Shown here: piece after piece, positions 18,171 through 26,755 of the stretch
How the letters are laid out: each line of letters opens with the position of its first letter
How positions within the stretch are numbered: position 1 is the first letter of the stretch
DNA from: Robinsoniella peoriensis
GTDB lineage: Bacteria > Bacillota > Clostridia > Lachnospirales > Lachnospiraceae
NCBI RefSeq assembly: GCF_000797495.1
Contig: NZ_JTGN01000003.1
Span: 1-64,000 of the forward strand
Direction: 5' to 3'
Length of the DNA stretch: 64,000 nt
Translations under genes and position numbers: made by a program
Notes under the pieces: generated by a model
What the model was told of the DNA's origin: nothing
Database searches by the model: none
Seen by the model: only the letters and a program-made list of their open reading frames with translations

Positions 18171-18219
18171 AAAAAAATGCTGTATTTACCAATTAAATAA
18201 CTGGCAAATACAGCATTTT
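18171..18219 (-). terminator. Terminator after the thioesterase gene
   Basis: AATGCTGTATTT pairs with AAATACAGCATT, and the minus strand then runs into seven T. It lies just beyond the thioesterase stop. Confidence 0.8.
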
Positions 18220-18224
18220 CCATT

Positions 18225-18710
18225 TTAATATCCTTCCTGCCTTCTGGTTTTCCGTAGCTGGTACCTCTTCTCTCCGCCTTCCCATTCAGCCCGGGCAGCT
18301 TCCGTTTCCAGTGCCAATCCCGGTATCCGTACAGGATTCCCCTCCTTGTCAATTGCCACCATAACCACATATGCCCGGTTGATCACTTTTCTGGTTCCGT
18401 TAAGCTCTTCTACATAGGTATCCACTCTCACTTCCATAGAAGTCCTTCCCACATAAGTAATCTTTCCGATAAGTACAACGGTCTGGTTCAGGTATGCAGC
18501 CGATTTAAACTGTAAATTATCAATTGCCGCTGTGGTAACTTCTGTCTGTGCATGCCGTTTTGCCACAATACCGGCAATCTCATCTATCCATTGCATCAGC
18601 ATCCCTCCGAACAGCCTGCCATATCCGTTAATATGTCCCGGCATCAGCAGATAGGAATTTTCTGTCCTGGATTCTTCTGCTTTCTTAACCTGTGTCTGCT
18701 CCTTAATCAT
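18225..18710 (-). CDS. Acyl-CoA thioesterase, hot-dog fold (YkhA/YciA type)
   Basis: It hydrolyses acyl-CoA thioesters in the cytoplasm. The start at 18710 (MIKEQTQVKK) has GGAGG upstream and gives a normal family length of 161 residues. The core shows HINGYGRLFGGMLMQWIDEI, containing the N/G-x-x-F-G-G motif and the conserved Asp, then AYVVMVAIDKEGNPVRIPGL. The longer open frame adds 43 residues made of a tandem repeat (RFKNEGFKI) that looks like untranslated leader. It is divergent from the DegV gene. Confidence 0.85.
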   Translation of the reverse strand: MIKEQTQVKKAEESRTENSYLLMPGHINGYGRLFGGMLMQWIDEIAGIVAKRHAQTEVTTAAIDNLQFKSAAYLNQTVVLIGKITYVGRTSMEVRVDTYVEELNGTRKVINRAYVVMVAIDKEGNPVRIPGLALETEAARAEWEGGEKRYQLRKTRRQEGY

Positions 18711-18732
18711 TATTTCCTCCATCCTGTATATT

Positions 18733-18812
18733 TCAATCTTGAATATTTCAATCTTGAATCCTTCATTCTTGAATCTTCCAATCTTGAATCCTTCATTCTT
18801 GAATCTTTCAAT
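18733..18812. repeat. Short tandem repeat upstream of the thioesterase gene
   Basis: Two ~30 bp copies of AATCTTGAATCCTTCATTCT(TGAATCTT) stand in tandem, preceded by shorter TCAATCTTGAAT pieces. The repeats lie in the probable leader. Unit length is a multiple of three, so the extended frame stays open. Confidence 0.8.
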
Positions 18813-18929
18813 CAAAACCGGCAAAAGCAGATCTTTCAAATAATCCGCCTGTCTGTTCTCTGCAGTTCATTATATTACGCGACATGTCAGTTGTCAAAAA
18901 ATTACGGTCTGTTTCCTCTTATTTTATCA

Positions 18930-18958
18930 TTGACAACCCTATTTTTTTCATATACTAT
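18930..18958 (+). promoter_or_regulatory. Promoter of the DegV gene
   Basis: A consensus TTGACA and TACTAT are separated by 17 bases, about 48 bp before the DegV start codon. Confidence 0.75.
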
Positions 18959-19006
18959 ATACTTTGATAATCAAATCTTTTGAATATATAACAAAAGGAG
19001 ATTCCC

Positions 19007-19879
19007 ATGAACGATTTTGTAATCACTACTGATTCCAATTCCGACATTCCTTCGGAATACATAGAAAAATATAATTTAACCATTATTCCTCAATATTATG
19101 CTTTCGGGGACGAGGTATTTGGGGATGAGAAGCATCTATCTCCATCTGAATTTTATAAAAAGATGAGGGAAGGTGCACTACCCACTTCCATGGCTAACAA
19201 TCCCGCAGTGATACGCCAGCACTTTGAATCCCTGCTGGAACAAGGTCTGGATATTCTGCATATTGCATTTTCCTCAAACCTGAGCGGTAGTTATAATAAT
19301 GTGGCAGTTGCCGCTGGTGAACTTATGGAAGAATATCCCGGTTCCCGGATTCAGGTAATTGACTCCTTAACGGTATCTCTTGGAGAAACACTGCTTCTCC
19401 TTCGTGCGCTGGATCTAAAGGCTGATGGTAAATCCATAGATGACATAACCGCTGTTCTGGAAGAAGAAAAACTTCACGGCAATGTACAGTTTACCGTAGA
19501 TGACCTGCACCATCTGCAGCGTGGAGGAAGAGTATCCAAAGTTGCTGCCGTATTCGGCAGTATGATTAATATTAAGCCTATACTGTATGTGAATCCGGAA
19601 GGAAAACTCGTGCCGCTGGCAACGGTTCGCGGACGTAAAAAATCTCTTTCAGCCTTAGTGGAAAATATGAAAGAAACCCTGGAAGAAAACTATGACAAGA
19701 GCCGTCCGGTGGGAATCATCCATGGCGACTGCATACAGGATGCTGAATTTGCCGCTTCACAGATACGGGAAAAACTGGAATTTGAAAATATTATAATTAA
19801 TGACGTCAGTCCCAGTATCGGTACACATGCCGGTCCGGGTGCACTTGGTTTGTGCTATTATGGAAAGGTACGCTCATAA
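19007..19879 (+). CDS. DegV-family fatty-acid-binding protein
   Basis: DegV proteins bind one fatty acid; in Staphylococcus the FakB members present it to the FakA kinase for phospholipid synthesis. The 290-residue product has the typical opening (VITTDSNSDIPSEYIEKYN), the SFSSNLSGSY-like motif (IAFSSNLSGSY near 85) that holds the lipid carboxylate, and a C-terminal HAGPGALG stretch. AGGAG precedes the ATG. No fakA partner is adjacent, and the gene appears monocistronic. The lipid bound is unknown. Confidence 0.9.
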   Translation: MNDFVITTDSNSDIPSEYIEKYNLTIIPQYYAFGDEVFGDEKHLSPSEFYKKMREGALPTSMANNPAVIRQHFESLLEQGLDILHIAFSSNLSGSYNNVAVAAGELMEEYPGSRIQVIDSLTVSLGETLLLLRALDLKADGKSIDDITAVLEEEKLHGNVQFTVDDLHHLQRGGRVSKVAAVFGSMINIKPILYVNPEGKLVPLATVRGRKKSLSALVENMKETLEENYDKSRPVGIIHGDCIQDAEFAASQIREKLEFENIIINDVSPSIGTHAGPGALGLCYYGKVRS

Positions 19880-20201
19880 TTTTTTGTTGACTTCCCAGAC
19901 CACCTATGCTATATTGAAGTCGTATGGAAAAACAGATTTATCAGGTCTTCCCATGCAAATATTTTTGACCACTTTCACTTTGGAAAGTTTAGGCCATGCG
20001 GACAGCCGGGTCAACTGCCGATTGGCAACATTTGTTGCCTTATTGATTGAGTTAAAAGCTCAAATTTTATAAGTTGGTTACTTCATAACCAGTGTGCATT
20101 CTGGCACATCAAACTTGTGAAACGGTCAATAAGAGTAGTAAAAGTAAAATATTTGCTATATAGACTCTGATCCCTATATCTGTTTTTGAATCGGAATACT
20201 T

Positions 20202-20245
20202 AAGATGAATCTACATACCTTTATTGGGGGGCTCATCTTTTTGAT
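20202..20245 (+). terminator. First terminator-like hairpin before speD
   Basis: AAGATGA pairs with TCATCTT, followed by TTT. The loop is long (~26 bases), so it is weaker than the next one. Confidence 0.5.
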
Positions 20246-20271
20246 ATATGCAAATTCAAATTCAGAATAAT

Positions 20272-20319
20272 ATAACGCAAGTGATGGACAGTTTGTACCG
20301 GCGCTTGCGTTATTTTTTT
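20272..20319 (+). terminator. Second terminator before speD
   Basis: ATAACGCAAG pairs with CTTGCGTTAT, followed by a seven-T run. It is a strong intrinsic terminator directly upstream of the polyamine operon. Confidence 0.8.
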
Positions 20320-20392
20320 GCCTGTCAGACAGGGAAATAAAGGCCGGAGCGCGTTTATAAAATACCTTTTGGTGGATAAAGGAGGTACGAAT

Positions 20393-21154
20393 ATGGAAAA
20401 TAAGTTAAAGCTCTACGGCTTTAATAATCTGACGAAAGCCTTGAGCTTTAATATTTATGATGTCTGTTATGCCAAGACTCCCAGAGAACAGAAGGATTAT
20501 ATTGCTTATATTGATGAACAGTACAATTCAGAAAGGCTGCGGGCCATCCTGACGCATCTGGTTGATATGATCGGCGGCACGATCCTGAATATTTCCAGCC
20601 AGGATTATGAACCGCAGGGTGCTTCCGTCACAATCCTCATTGCAGAGGATCACATGGTTCCTGCCGGAGGCGATACCGTTGTGGCACATCTGGATAAAAG
20701 CCACGTGACGGTACATACCTATCCGGAATATCATCCGGATACCTGCCTCGCCACATTCCGTGTAGATATTGATGTGGCTACCTGCGGTGAGATTACACCC
20801 CTCTCCACCCTGGATTACCTGATCAGTTCCTTTGATTCAGATATTATCACGATGGACTACCGGGTACGGGGTTTCACCAGGGATGTATATGGTAACAAAT
20901 TATTTATGGACCACTATATGACATCGATTCAGAATTATATAAAAGAAGAAACACTCCGCAAATATGATGCTGTTGATATTAACGTTTACGATGCCAATCT
21001 GTTCCATACCAAAATGCTGATAAAGGAAATCGATCTGCAAAATTATCTCTTTAATGCAGATGTTTATGAACTTCCACCCAGAGCCAGGCTTGAAATTATG
21101 GGAAGCCTGCGCAGGGAAATGATTGAAATTTTCAGCGGAAGAAATATATATTAG
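20393..21154 (+). CDS. speD: S-adenosylmethionine decarboxylase proenzyme
   Basis: It decarboxylates SAM to supply the aminopropyl group for spermidine. The start at 20393 has AAGGAGG and gives 253 residues, close to the E. coli-type class 1 enzyme. The proenzyme cuts itself before Ser103 in [13 protein letters not shown], and that Ser becomes the pyruvoyl cofactor. The longer frame from 20318 lacks a ribosome site. It is the first gene of the six-gene polyamine operon and lies ~75 bp after a strong terminator, so transcription must read through it or begin very near. Confidence 0.93.
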   Translation: MENKLKLYGFNNLTKALSFNIYDVCYAKTPREQKDYIAYIDEQYNSERLRAILTHLVDMIGGTILNISSQDYEPQGASVTILIAEDHMVPAGGDTVVAHLDKSHVTVHTYPEYHPDTCLATFRVDIDVATCGEITPLSTLDYLISSFDSDIITMDYRVRGFTRDVYGNKLFMDHYMTSIQNYIKEETLRKYDAVDINVYDANLFHTKMLIKEIDLQNYLFNADVYELPPRARLEIMGSLRREMIEIFSGRNIY

Positions 21155-21164
21155 GAGGCAAGTT

Positions 21165-22619
21165 ATGGGAAATCATGCTCAATCCCATGCCCCGATCTAT
21201 GAGGCACTGGAACGTTTTAAACGAATGCGGGTCGTCCCTTTCGATGTCCCCGGACATAAAAGAGGACGTGGAAACCCTGAACTTGTGGAATTATTAGGCG
21301 AAGGTTGTGTCAGTATCGACGTAAATTCCATGAAGCCGCTGGATAATCTCTGCCACCCCATATCGGTTATTAAAGAAGCGGAGGAACTTGCTGCAGAAGC
21401 ATTTGGCGCTGCAAACGCTTTCTTAATGGTTGGCGGTACGACATCTGCTGTTCAGAGCATGGTGCTCACTGCCTGCAAACGCGGGGATAAGATTATCCTT
21501 CCACGTAATGTACACCGAAGCGTCATTAATGCGCTGGTACTCTGCGGTGCAAAACCGGTATATGTCAATCCGGATATGGATCACAAGCTTGGCATTGCTC
21601 TTGGAATGAAAGTTTCACAGGTAGAACAGGCGATAGCCGAGCACCCCGATGCCGTCGCTATCTTAGTCAACAACCCAACCTACTACGGCATATGCTCCAA
21701 CTTAAAAGCCATTGTGGATCTCGCCCACCGGCATAACATGCTGGCTCTGGCTGATGAAGCTCATGGGACCCATTTTTACTTCGGTGAGGATATGCCAATA
21801 TCCGCCATGGCAGCCGGAGCTGATATGGCTTCCGTCAGTATGCATAAATCCGGAGGCAGCTTAACACAGAGTTCTTTTTTACTCACGGGGCCAAATGTAA
21901 GCGAGGGCTATACCCGGCAGATCATCAATCTGACCCAGACCACCAGCGGGTCTTACCTGCTTCTCTCCAGCCTTGATATTTCCAGACGTAATCTGGCACT
22001 TCGCGGCAGGGAAGAATTTGCAAAGGTACGCGCTCTTGCACAATATGCCCGCAGTGAAATCAATGCCATCGGAGGCTATTACGCCTATTGCCGTGAGATT
22101 ATCAATGATAACAGTATTTATGACTTTGATGTGACAAAACTTTCTGTTCACACTCTGGATATCGGGCTTGCAGGAATAGAAGTTTATGATATTCTCAGGG
22201 ACGAATACGATATTCAGATTGAGTTTGGCGATATCGGCAATATTCTGGCATACATTTCTATCGGAGACCGCAGGCAGGATATTGAGCGCCTTGTGAGTGC
22301 TTTAGCCGAAATAAAGCGCCGTTACCAGAAGGATAAAGCCGGCATGCTGACCCAGGAATATATAGACCCCCAGGTGGTAGTTACTCCCCAGGAAGCATTT
22401 TATGCGGAAAAAGAATCTCTTCCTATCCGTGAAACAGCCGGAAGGGTTTGCAGTGAATTTGTCATGTGCTATCCTCCGGGCATCCCGATTCTGGCTCCCG
22501 GGGAAAAAATCACCCAGGGAATTCTGGAATACATTGAATACGCAAAAATGAAAGGCTGCTCCATGACAGGTCCTGAAGATCCTGACATCGGACACCTGAA
22601 TGTCTTAAAAGGAGTGTGA
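21165..22619 (+). CDS. speA: PLP-dependent arginine decarboxylase (Orn/Lys/Arg decarboxylase family)
   Basis: This fold-type I enzyme decarboxylates a basic amino acid. The substrate is inferred as arginine because agmatinase is encoded in the same operon. Motifs are FDVPGHKRGRG near 26, DEAHGTH at 197-203 and SMHKSGG with the PLP-binding Lys at about 228. The C-terminal domain holds YPPGIPILAPGE. Its 484 residues fit the short Bacillus SpeA type. The start at 21165 follows AGGAGG, 10 bp after speD ends. Lysine or ornithine specificity cannot be excluded from sequence. Confidence 0.88.
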   Translation: MGNHAQSHAPIYEALERFKRMRVVPFDVPGHKRGRGNPELVELLGEGCVSIDVNSMKPLDNLCHPISVIKEAEELAAEAFGAANAFLMVGGTTSAVQSMVLTACKRGDKIILPRNVHRSVINALVLCGAKPVYVNPDMDHKLGIALGMKVSQVEQAIAEHPDAVAILVNNPTYYGICSNLKAIVDLAHRHNMLALADEAHGTHFYFGEDMPISAMAAGADMASVSMHKSGGSLTQSSFLLTGPNVSEGYTRQIINLTQTTSGSYLLLSSLDISRRNLALRGREEFAKVRALAQYARSEINAIGGYYAYCREIINDNSIYDFDVTKLSVHTLDIGLAGIEVYDILRDEYDIQIEFGDIGNILAYISIGDRRQDIERLVSALAEIKRRYQKDKAGMLTQEYIDPQVVVTPQEAFYAEKESLPIRETAGRVCSEFVMCYPPGIPILAPGEKITQGILEYIEYAKMKGCSMTGPEDPDIGHLNVLKGV

Positions 22620-22623
22620 TTAT

Positions 22624-23475
22624 ATGGAGCTATGGTTTTCTGAACAGCATACCCCTCATGTAAAGCTGTCAATCCGCGTGAACAGACAGTTATTCAGCGG
22701 GCAAAGTGATTTTCAGAGAATAGATATTTTTGAATCAAAAGAGTTCGGACGTTTCCTTACCTTAGACGGCTATATGATGCTGACGGAAAAAGATGAGTTC
22801 ATCTATCACGAAATGATCACTCATGTTCCGCTCGCCGTCCATCCCTGTGTGAAAAAAGTCCTTGTGATCGGTGCCGGTGACGGAGGCGTTATCCGGGAGC
22901 TGACCCGTTATACCGGCATTGAACAAATCGATATGGTGGAAATAGATCCCCTGGTGGTAGAAGTCTGCAGAAAGTATCTGCCTCAGACCTCCTGCCGTCT
23001 GGATGATCCCAGAGTCAGTATCTTCTATGAAGACGGTCTGAAATTTATCCGGTCCAGAGAAAACGAATACGACTTGATTATCGTTGACTCCACTGATCCG
23101 TTTGGCCCGGGAGAAGGATTGTTCACCAAAGAATTTTATGGCAATTGCTATAAAGCCCTGAAAGAAGACGGCATCATGGTTAATCAGCACGAAAGCCCAT
23201 TTTATGCTGATGATGCTATTGCGTGCCAGCGGGCGCACAAAAGGATTGTTGAGAGCTTTCCCATCAGCCGGGTCTATCAGGCTCACATACCAACCTATCC
23301 GTCCGGGCACTGGCTTTTTGGCTTTGCTTCCAAGCGGTACCATCCGGTACATGACTTGAATGCGGTTGGTTGGAATCTGCTAGGAATTAACACCCGTTAC
23401 TATACACCCCGGGTGCATGCCGGAGCTTTTGCACTACCAGCTTATGTAGAGGAGTTATTAAGAGATGTTGAATAA
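22624..23475 (+). CDS. speE: Spermidine synthase
   Basis: It transfers the aminopropyl group from decarboxylated SAM to putrescine. The 283-residue protein has the N-terminal strand domain (ELWFSEQHTPHVKLSI), the methyltransferase-like nucleotide site (VLVIGAGDGGVIRELTRY near 80-97), the acidic site VEIDPLVVE, and the active-site Asp in DLIIVDSTDPFGPGEGLF. It follows speA by 4 bp and overlaps speB by 11 bp, so translation is probably coupled. Confidence 0.95.
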   Translation: MELWFSEQHTPHVKLSIRVNRQLFSGQSDFQRIDIFESKEFGRFLTLDGYMMLTEKDEFIYHEMITHVPLAVHPCVKKVLVIGAGDGGVIRELTRYTGIEQIDMVEIDPLVVEVCRKYLPQTSCRLDDPRVSIFYEDGLKFIRSRENEYDLIIVDSTDPFGPGEGLFTKEFYGNCYKALKEDGIMVNQHESPFYADDAIACQRAHKRIVESFPISRVYQAHIPTYPSGHWLFGFASKRYHPVHDLNAVGWNLLGINTRYYTPRVHAGAFALPAYVEELLRDVE

Positions 23476-24328
23476 AAATATAGAAACTTTTATCGGTTGT
23501 GACGCAGAGTATTCGGATGCAAAGATTGTTCTGTTTGGGGCTCCGTTTGACTCTACCACTTCTTTCCGTCCGGGTACCCGTTTCGGAAGCAAGGCGATCA
23601 GATCCGAATCCTTTGGCCTGGAAACCTATAGCCCTTATCAGGATAAAGACCTGAGTGACATGCAGATATTTGACAGCGGTGATCTTGAGCTTTGCTTCGG
23701 GGATACTGCACTTGCCCTGAAGGATATACAGGACCGTGCAGCAACAATCCTGCAGGACGGGAAACTGCCTCTGCTCATCGGCGGGGAACATCTGGTTACT
23801 TTAGGCGCTGTCCGGGCAGTTTTTGACAAGTACCCCGATCTGCATATTATTCATTTTGATGCTCATGCTGATCTCAGGGAAGATTATCTGGGTGCACAGC
23901 TTTCCCATGCCTGTGTTCTTCGCAGATGCTGGGAACTGGTTGGAGATGGGACGATCTATCAGTTCGGCATCCGTTCCGGTGACCGGGAAGAATTTAGCTG
24001 GGGCAGCCAGGGCCATGTGAACACCCGCAAGTTTAACTTTGACGGTCTTTCAGAAACCGTGGAGTCTCTGAAAGGAAAACCGGTTTACTTTACCATTGAC
24101 CTGGATGTACTGGATCCCGGCATCTTTCCAGGAACCGGAACCCCGGAAGCCGGCGGTGTAACCTTTATGCAATTACTGAACGCCATTATAACCGTCTGCT
24201 CCGGTGCAAACATTGTGGGATGCGATGTGAATGAGCTCTGCCCTTCATATGACCAGAGCGGCATCTCTACTGCAACTGCCTGCAAAGTAGTCCGGGAACT
24301 GCTGTTGTCACTTGAACAGACGGGTTAG
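23465..24328 (+). CDS. speB: Agmatinase (ureohydrolase family)
   Basis: This di-manganese enzyme hydrolyses agmatine to putrescine and urea. All metal-binding stretches of the arginase/agmatinase family are present in 287 residues: GGEH near 99, HFDAHADLR near 120-130, and the later DLDVLDPGIFPGTGTPEAGG. The start lies within the end of speE with GAGGAG upstream. With speA it completes arginine to putrescine. Confidence 0.93.
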   Translation: MLNKNIETFIGCDAEYSDAKIVLFGAPFDSTTSFRPGTRFGSKAIRSESFGLETYSPYQDKDLSDMQIFDSGDLELCFGDTALALKDIQDRAATILQDGKLPLLIGGEHLVTLGAVRAVFDKYPDLHIIHFDAHADLREDYLGAQLSHACVLRRCWELVGDGTIYQFGIRSGDREEFSWGSQGHVNTRKFNFDGLSETVESLKGKPVYFTIDLDVLDPGIFPGTGTPEAGGVTFMQLLNAIITVCSGANIVGCDVNELCPSYDQSGISTATACKVVRELLLSLEQTG

Positions 24329-24401
24329 CGGTCAGCGCAGTACATGCGCAGACCTGCTAAATAGTTACTATATTACCATTTAAATTAGGAGGATTACAAA
24401 T

Positions 24402-25604
24402 ATGGGAAAAGCACTCATTATCGGATGCGGCGGTGTTGCAAGCGTTGCCATCCACAAATGCTGCCAAAACAGCAGCGTATTTGAAGAAATCTGCATTGCC
24501 AGCCGTACAATATCAAAATGCGATGCACTGAAAGAAAAATTATCCGCTGAGACAAAAACAAAGATTACAACAGCAAGTGTAGATGCTAATAATGTAGAAG
24601 AACTGATTACATTGATTGAAAAAGTTCAGCCGGATGTGGTACTGAATCTGGCATTGCCATACCAGGATCTTACTATTATGGATGCCTGCCTGGCTACCAG
24701 GACAAACTATGTTGACACCGCCAATTATGAACCGGAAGATACTGCCAAGTTTGAATATAAATGGCAGTGGGCATACCGGGAGAAATTTGAAAAAGCAGGT
24801 ATCACCGCCCTTCTGGGCAGCGGCTTTGATCCGGGTGTAACCGGCGTCTTCTCCGCTTATGCACTGAAACACTATTTTGATGAAATTAACTACATCGATA
24901 TTCTTGACTGCAATGCCGGAGACCACGGCTATCCCTTTGCCACCAACTTCAACCCGGAAATAAATATTCGCGAAGTTTCCGCAAATGGTTCCTATTGGGA
25001 AAACGGCCAGTGGATTGAGACAAAACCCATGGAAATCAAGCGTGTCTACAATTTCCCGGAAATAGGGGAAAAAGATATGTACCTGCTTCATCATGAAGAA
25101 ATTGAATCACTGGCACTGAATATGCCCGGAATCAAGAGAATCCGCTTCTTTATGACCTTTGGACAGAGTTATCTGACCCATTTAAAATGTCTGGAGAATG
25201 TTGGCATGACTTCCATCGAACCAATTATGTATGAAGGAAAAGAAATTGTCCCTCTGCAGTTTTTAAAGGCGGTTCTTCCTGATCCCTCTTCTCTTGGTCC
25301 CCGTACAAAAGGAAAAACGAACATCGGAAATATTTTTATTGGTAAAAAAGACGGTGTGGAGAAGAAGATCTACATTTACAATACCTGTGACCATGAAAAA
25401 TGTTATGAGGAAGTAGGTTCCCAGGCAGTCGCTTATACAACCGGAGTGCCTGCCATGATCGGCGCCATGATGCTGATGACCGGAACCTGGAAGAAAGCCG
25501 GTGTCTATAATATTGAAGAATTTGACCCTGATCCATACATGGATGCCCTGAATAAATGGGGACTGCCATGGAAGATTTCAGAGAACCCGGAACTGGTAGA
25601 TTAG
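24402..25604 (+). CDS. Carboxynorspermidine/carboxyspermidine dehydrogenase (saccharopine dehydrogenase family)
   Basis: It reductively condenses putrescine or diaminopropane with aspartate semialdehyde using NADPH to form carboxyspermidine or carboxynorspermidine. The 400-residue protein opens with a Rossmann dinucleotide site (ALIIGCGGVASVAIHKC) and has the family's ALLGSGFDPGVTGVFSAYAL near 140. AGGAGG precedes the ATG. It is followed by the matching decarboxylase. Because the operon makes putrescine, carboxyspermidine is the likely product. Confidence 0.9.
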   Translation: MGKALIIGCGGVASVAIHKCCQNSSVFEEICIASRTISKCDALKEKLSAETKTKITTASVDANNVEELITLIEKVQPDVVLNLALPYQDLTIMDACLATRTNYVDTANYEPEDTAKFEYKWQWAYREKFEKAGITALLGSGFDPGVTGVFSAYALKHYFDEINYIDILDCNAGDHGYPFATNFNPEINIREVSANGSYWENGQWIETKPMEIKRVYNFPEIGEKDMYLLHHEEIESLALNMPGIKRIRFFMTFGQSYLTHLKCLENVGMTSIEPIMYEGKEIVPLQFLKAVLPDPSSLGPRTKGKTNIGNIFIGKKDGVEKKIYIYNTCDHEKCYEEVGSQAVAYTTGVPAMIGAMMLMTGTWKKAGVYNIEEFDPDPYMDALNKWGLPWKISENPELVD

Positions 25605-25619
25605 AATACAGGAGGATTT

Positions 25620-26747
25620 ATGAAGTTCGAACATTTACCAACGCCCTGCTATGTGGTGGATCAAAAGCAATTGCGCCGTAACCTGGAAATTCTGGAAAGT
25701 GTGACCAGTCATACCGGCTGCCGGATTCTCCTGGCGCAAAAAGCATTTTCCATGTATGCGGTTTATCCTATGATCGGCGAATACCTAAACGGTACTACCG
25801 CCAGCGGGCTCTATGAAGCAAAGCTGGGAGCCGAAGAGATGGGAAAAGAGAATCATATTTTCTCCCCGGCTTACCGGGAAGACGAATTTGATGAAATCGC
25901 TTCTCTTTGCGGCCATATCGTGTTTAATTCCTTTTCACAGCTGGAACGGTTTGGGGCAAGGGCACGAGAAAAAGGCTGCAGTATCGGTTTACGTATAAAT
26001 CCGGAATTTTCTACCCAGGAAGGTCACGAGATCTATGATCCCTGTGCTCCCGGCTCCCGGCTTGGAATTACGCCCGCTAATTTTCGTCCTGAGCTCCTGG
26101 ATGGAGTGGAAGGACTTCATTTCCACACTTTATGCGAACAGGATTCAGACGCTTTACTGGATACCGTGAAAGCCGTAGAAGAAAAATTTGGTCCCTGGCT
26201 CTCTCAGATGAAGTGGTTGAATTTTGGAGGCGGGCACCACATTACCAGACCCGGTTATGACATTGCTGCTTTAGAATCCTGTATCAAACGCATTCAGGAA
26301 ACGTATCAGGTTCAGGTCTATCTGGAACCCGGAGAAGCAGTGGCTTTAAATGCCGGTTTTCTGGTAACTACTGTTTTGGAAACCCTGCAGAATGAAATTC
26401 AGATTGCAATCTTAGACACCTCCGCAGCCTGCCATATGCCGGACGTACTGGAAATGCCTTATCGTCCTCCACTGCTTCATTCGGAAGAACCAGGTAAGAA
26501 ACCCTGTACCTTCCGTCTGGCTGGTCCAACCTGCCTGGCTGGGGATGTCATTGGGGATTATTCCTTTGATGCTCCCCTAAAGCCGGGGGATCGCCTGGTA
26601 TTCGCAGATATGGCTATCTATTCCATGGTCAAAAACAATACCTTCAATGGAATGGCTCTGCCTGCTATAGCACTTCAGGAGGAAAACGGAGACTGCCGGA
26701 TCATCCATGAATTTGGTTATGAAGATTTTAAAAACCGATTATCCTGA
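25620..26747 (+). CDS. nspC: Carboxynorspermidine/carboxyspermidine decarboxylase
   Basis: This PLP enzyme of the alanine-racemase-like fold removes CO2 from carboxyspermidine to give spermidine. The 375-residue product has the PLP Lys probably in LAQKAF near 41, the Gly-rich phosphate site WLNFGGGHHITRPGYD, and LEPGEAVALNAG. AGGAGG lies upstream. It is the last gene of the polyamine operon and is followed, ~10 bp after its stop, by the nested-palindrome element. Confidence 0.9.
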   Translation: MKFEHLPTPCYVVDQKQLRRNLEILESVTSHTGCRILLAQKAFSMYAVYPMIGEYLNGTTASGLYEAKLGAEEMGKENHIFSPAYREDEFDEIASLCGHIVFNSFSQLERFGARAREKGCSIGLRINPEFSTQEGHEIYDPCAPGSRLGITPANFRPELLDGVEGLHFHTLCEQDSDALLDTVKAVEEKFGPWLSQMKWLNFGGGHHITRPGYDIAALESCIKRIQETYQVQVYLEPGEAVALNAGFLVTTVLETLQNEIQIAILDTSAACHMPDVLEMPYRPPLLHSEEPGKKPCTFRLAGPTCLAGDVIGDYSFDAPLKPGDRLVFADMAIYSMVKNNTFNGMALPAIALQEENGDCRIIHEFGYEDFKNRLS

Positions 26748-26755
26748 CCTCTGCT

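Larger units (their letters stand above)
19887..20319 (+). ncRNA. Candidate structured RNA or leader upstream of the polyamine operon
   Basis: A strong promoter (TTGACT at 19887-19892, 17-base spacer, TATATT) starts a ~325-400 nt non-coding stretch with many small hairpins: GGCAAC-ATTT-GTTGCC, TTGAG-TTAAAAG-CTCAA, TGGTTA-CTTCA-TAACCA, GTGC-ATTCTG-GCAC and a distal AGAGT/ACTCT pair. It ends in two tandem terminators (20202-20245 and 20272-20319), the second only ~75 bp before speD. It could be a free-standing small RNA or an attenuating leader. I could not match it to SAM riboswitches, T-boxes, tmRNA or 4.5S RNA; a raiA-type or 6S RNA is not excluded. Confidence 0.5.

Noticed and set aside
18733..18812. 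CRISPR-like repeat
   Set aside because: Only two adjacent units without spacers, and no cas genes in the window.
19887..20242. Known riboswitch (SAM, T-box, purine) before speD
   Set aside because: None of the conserved core sequences that I know for these classes is visible; left as unassigned RNA.
22762..23352. 196-codon minus-strand frame opposite speE
   Set aside because: Antisense shadow of a well-recognised gene; no ribosome site or family features.
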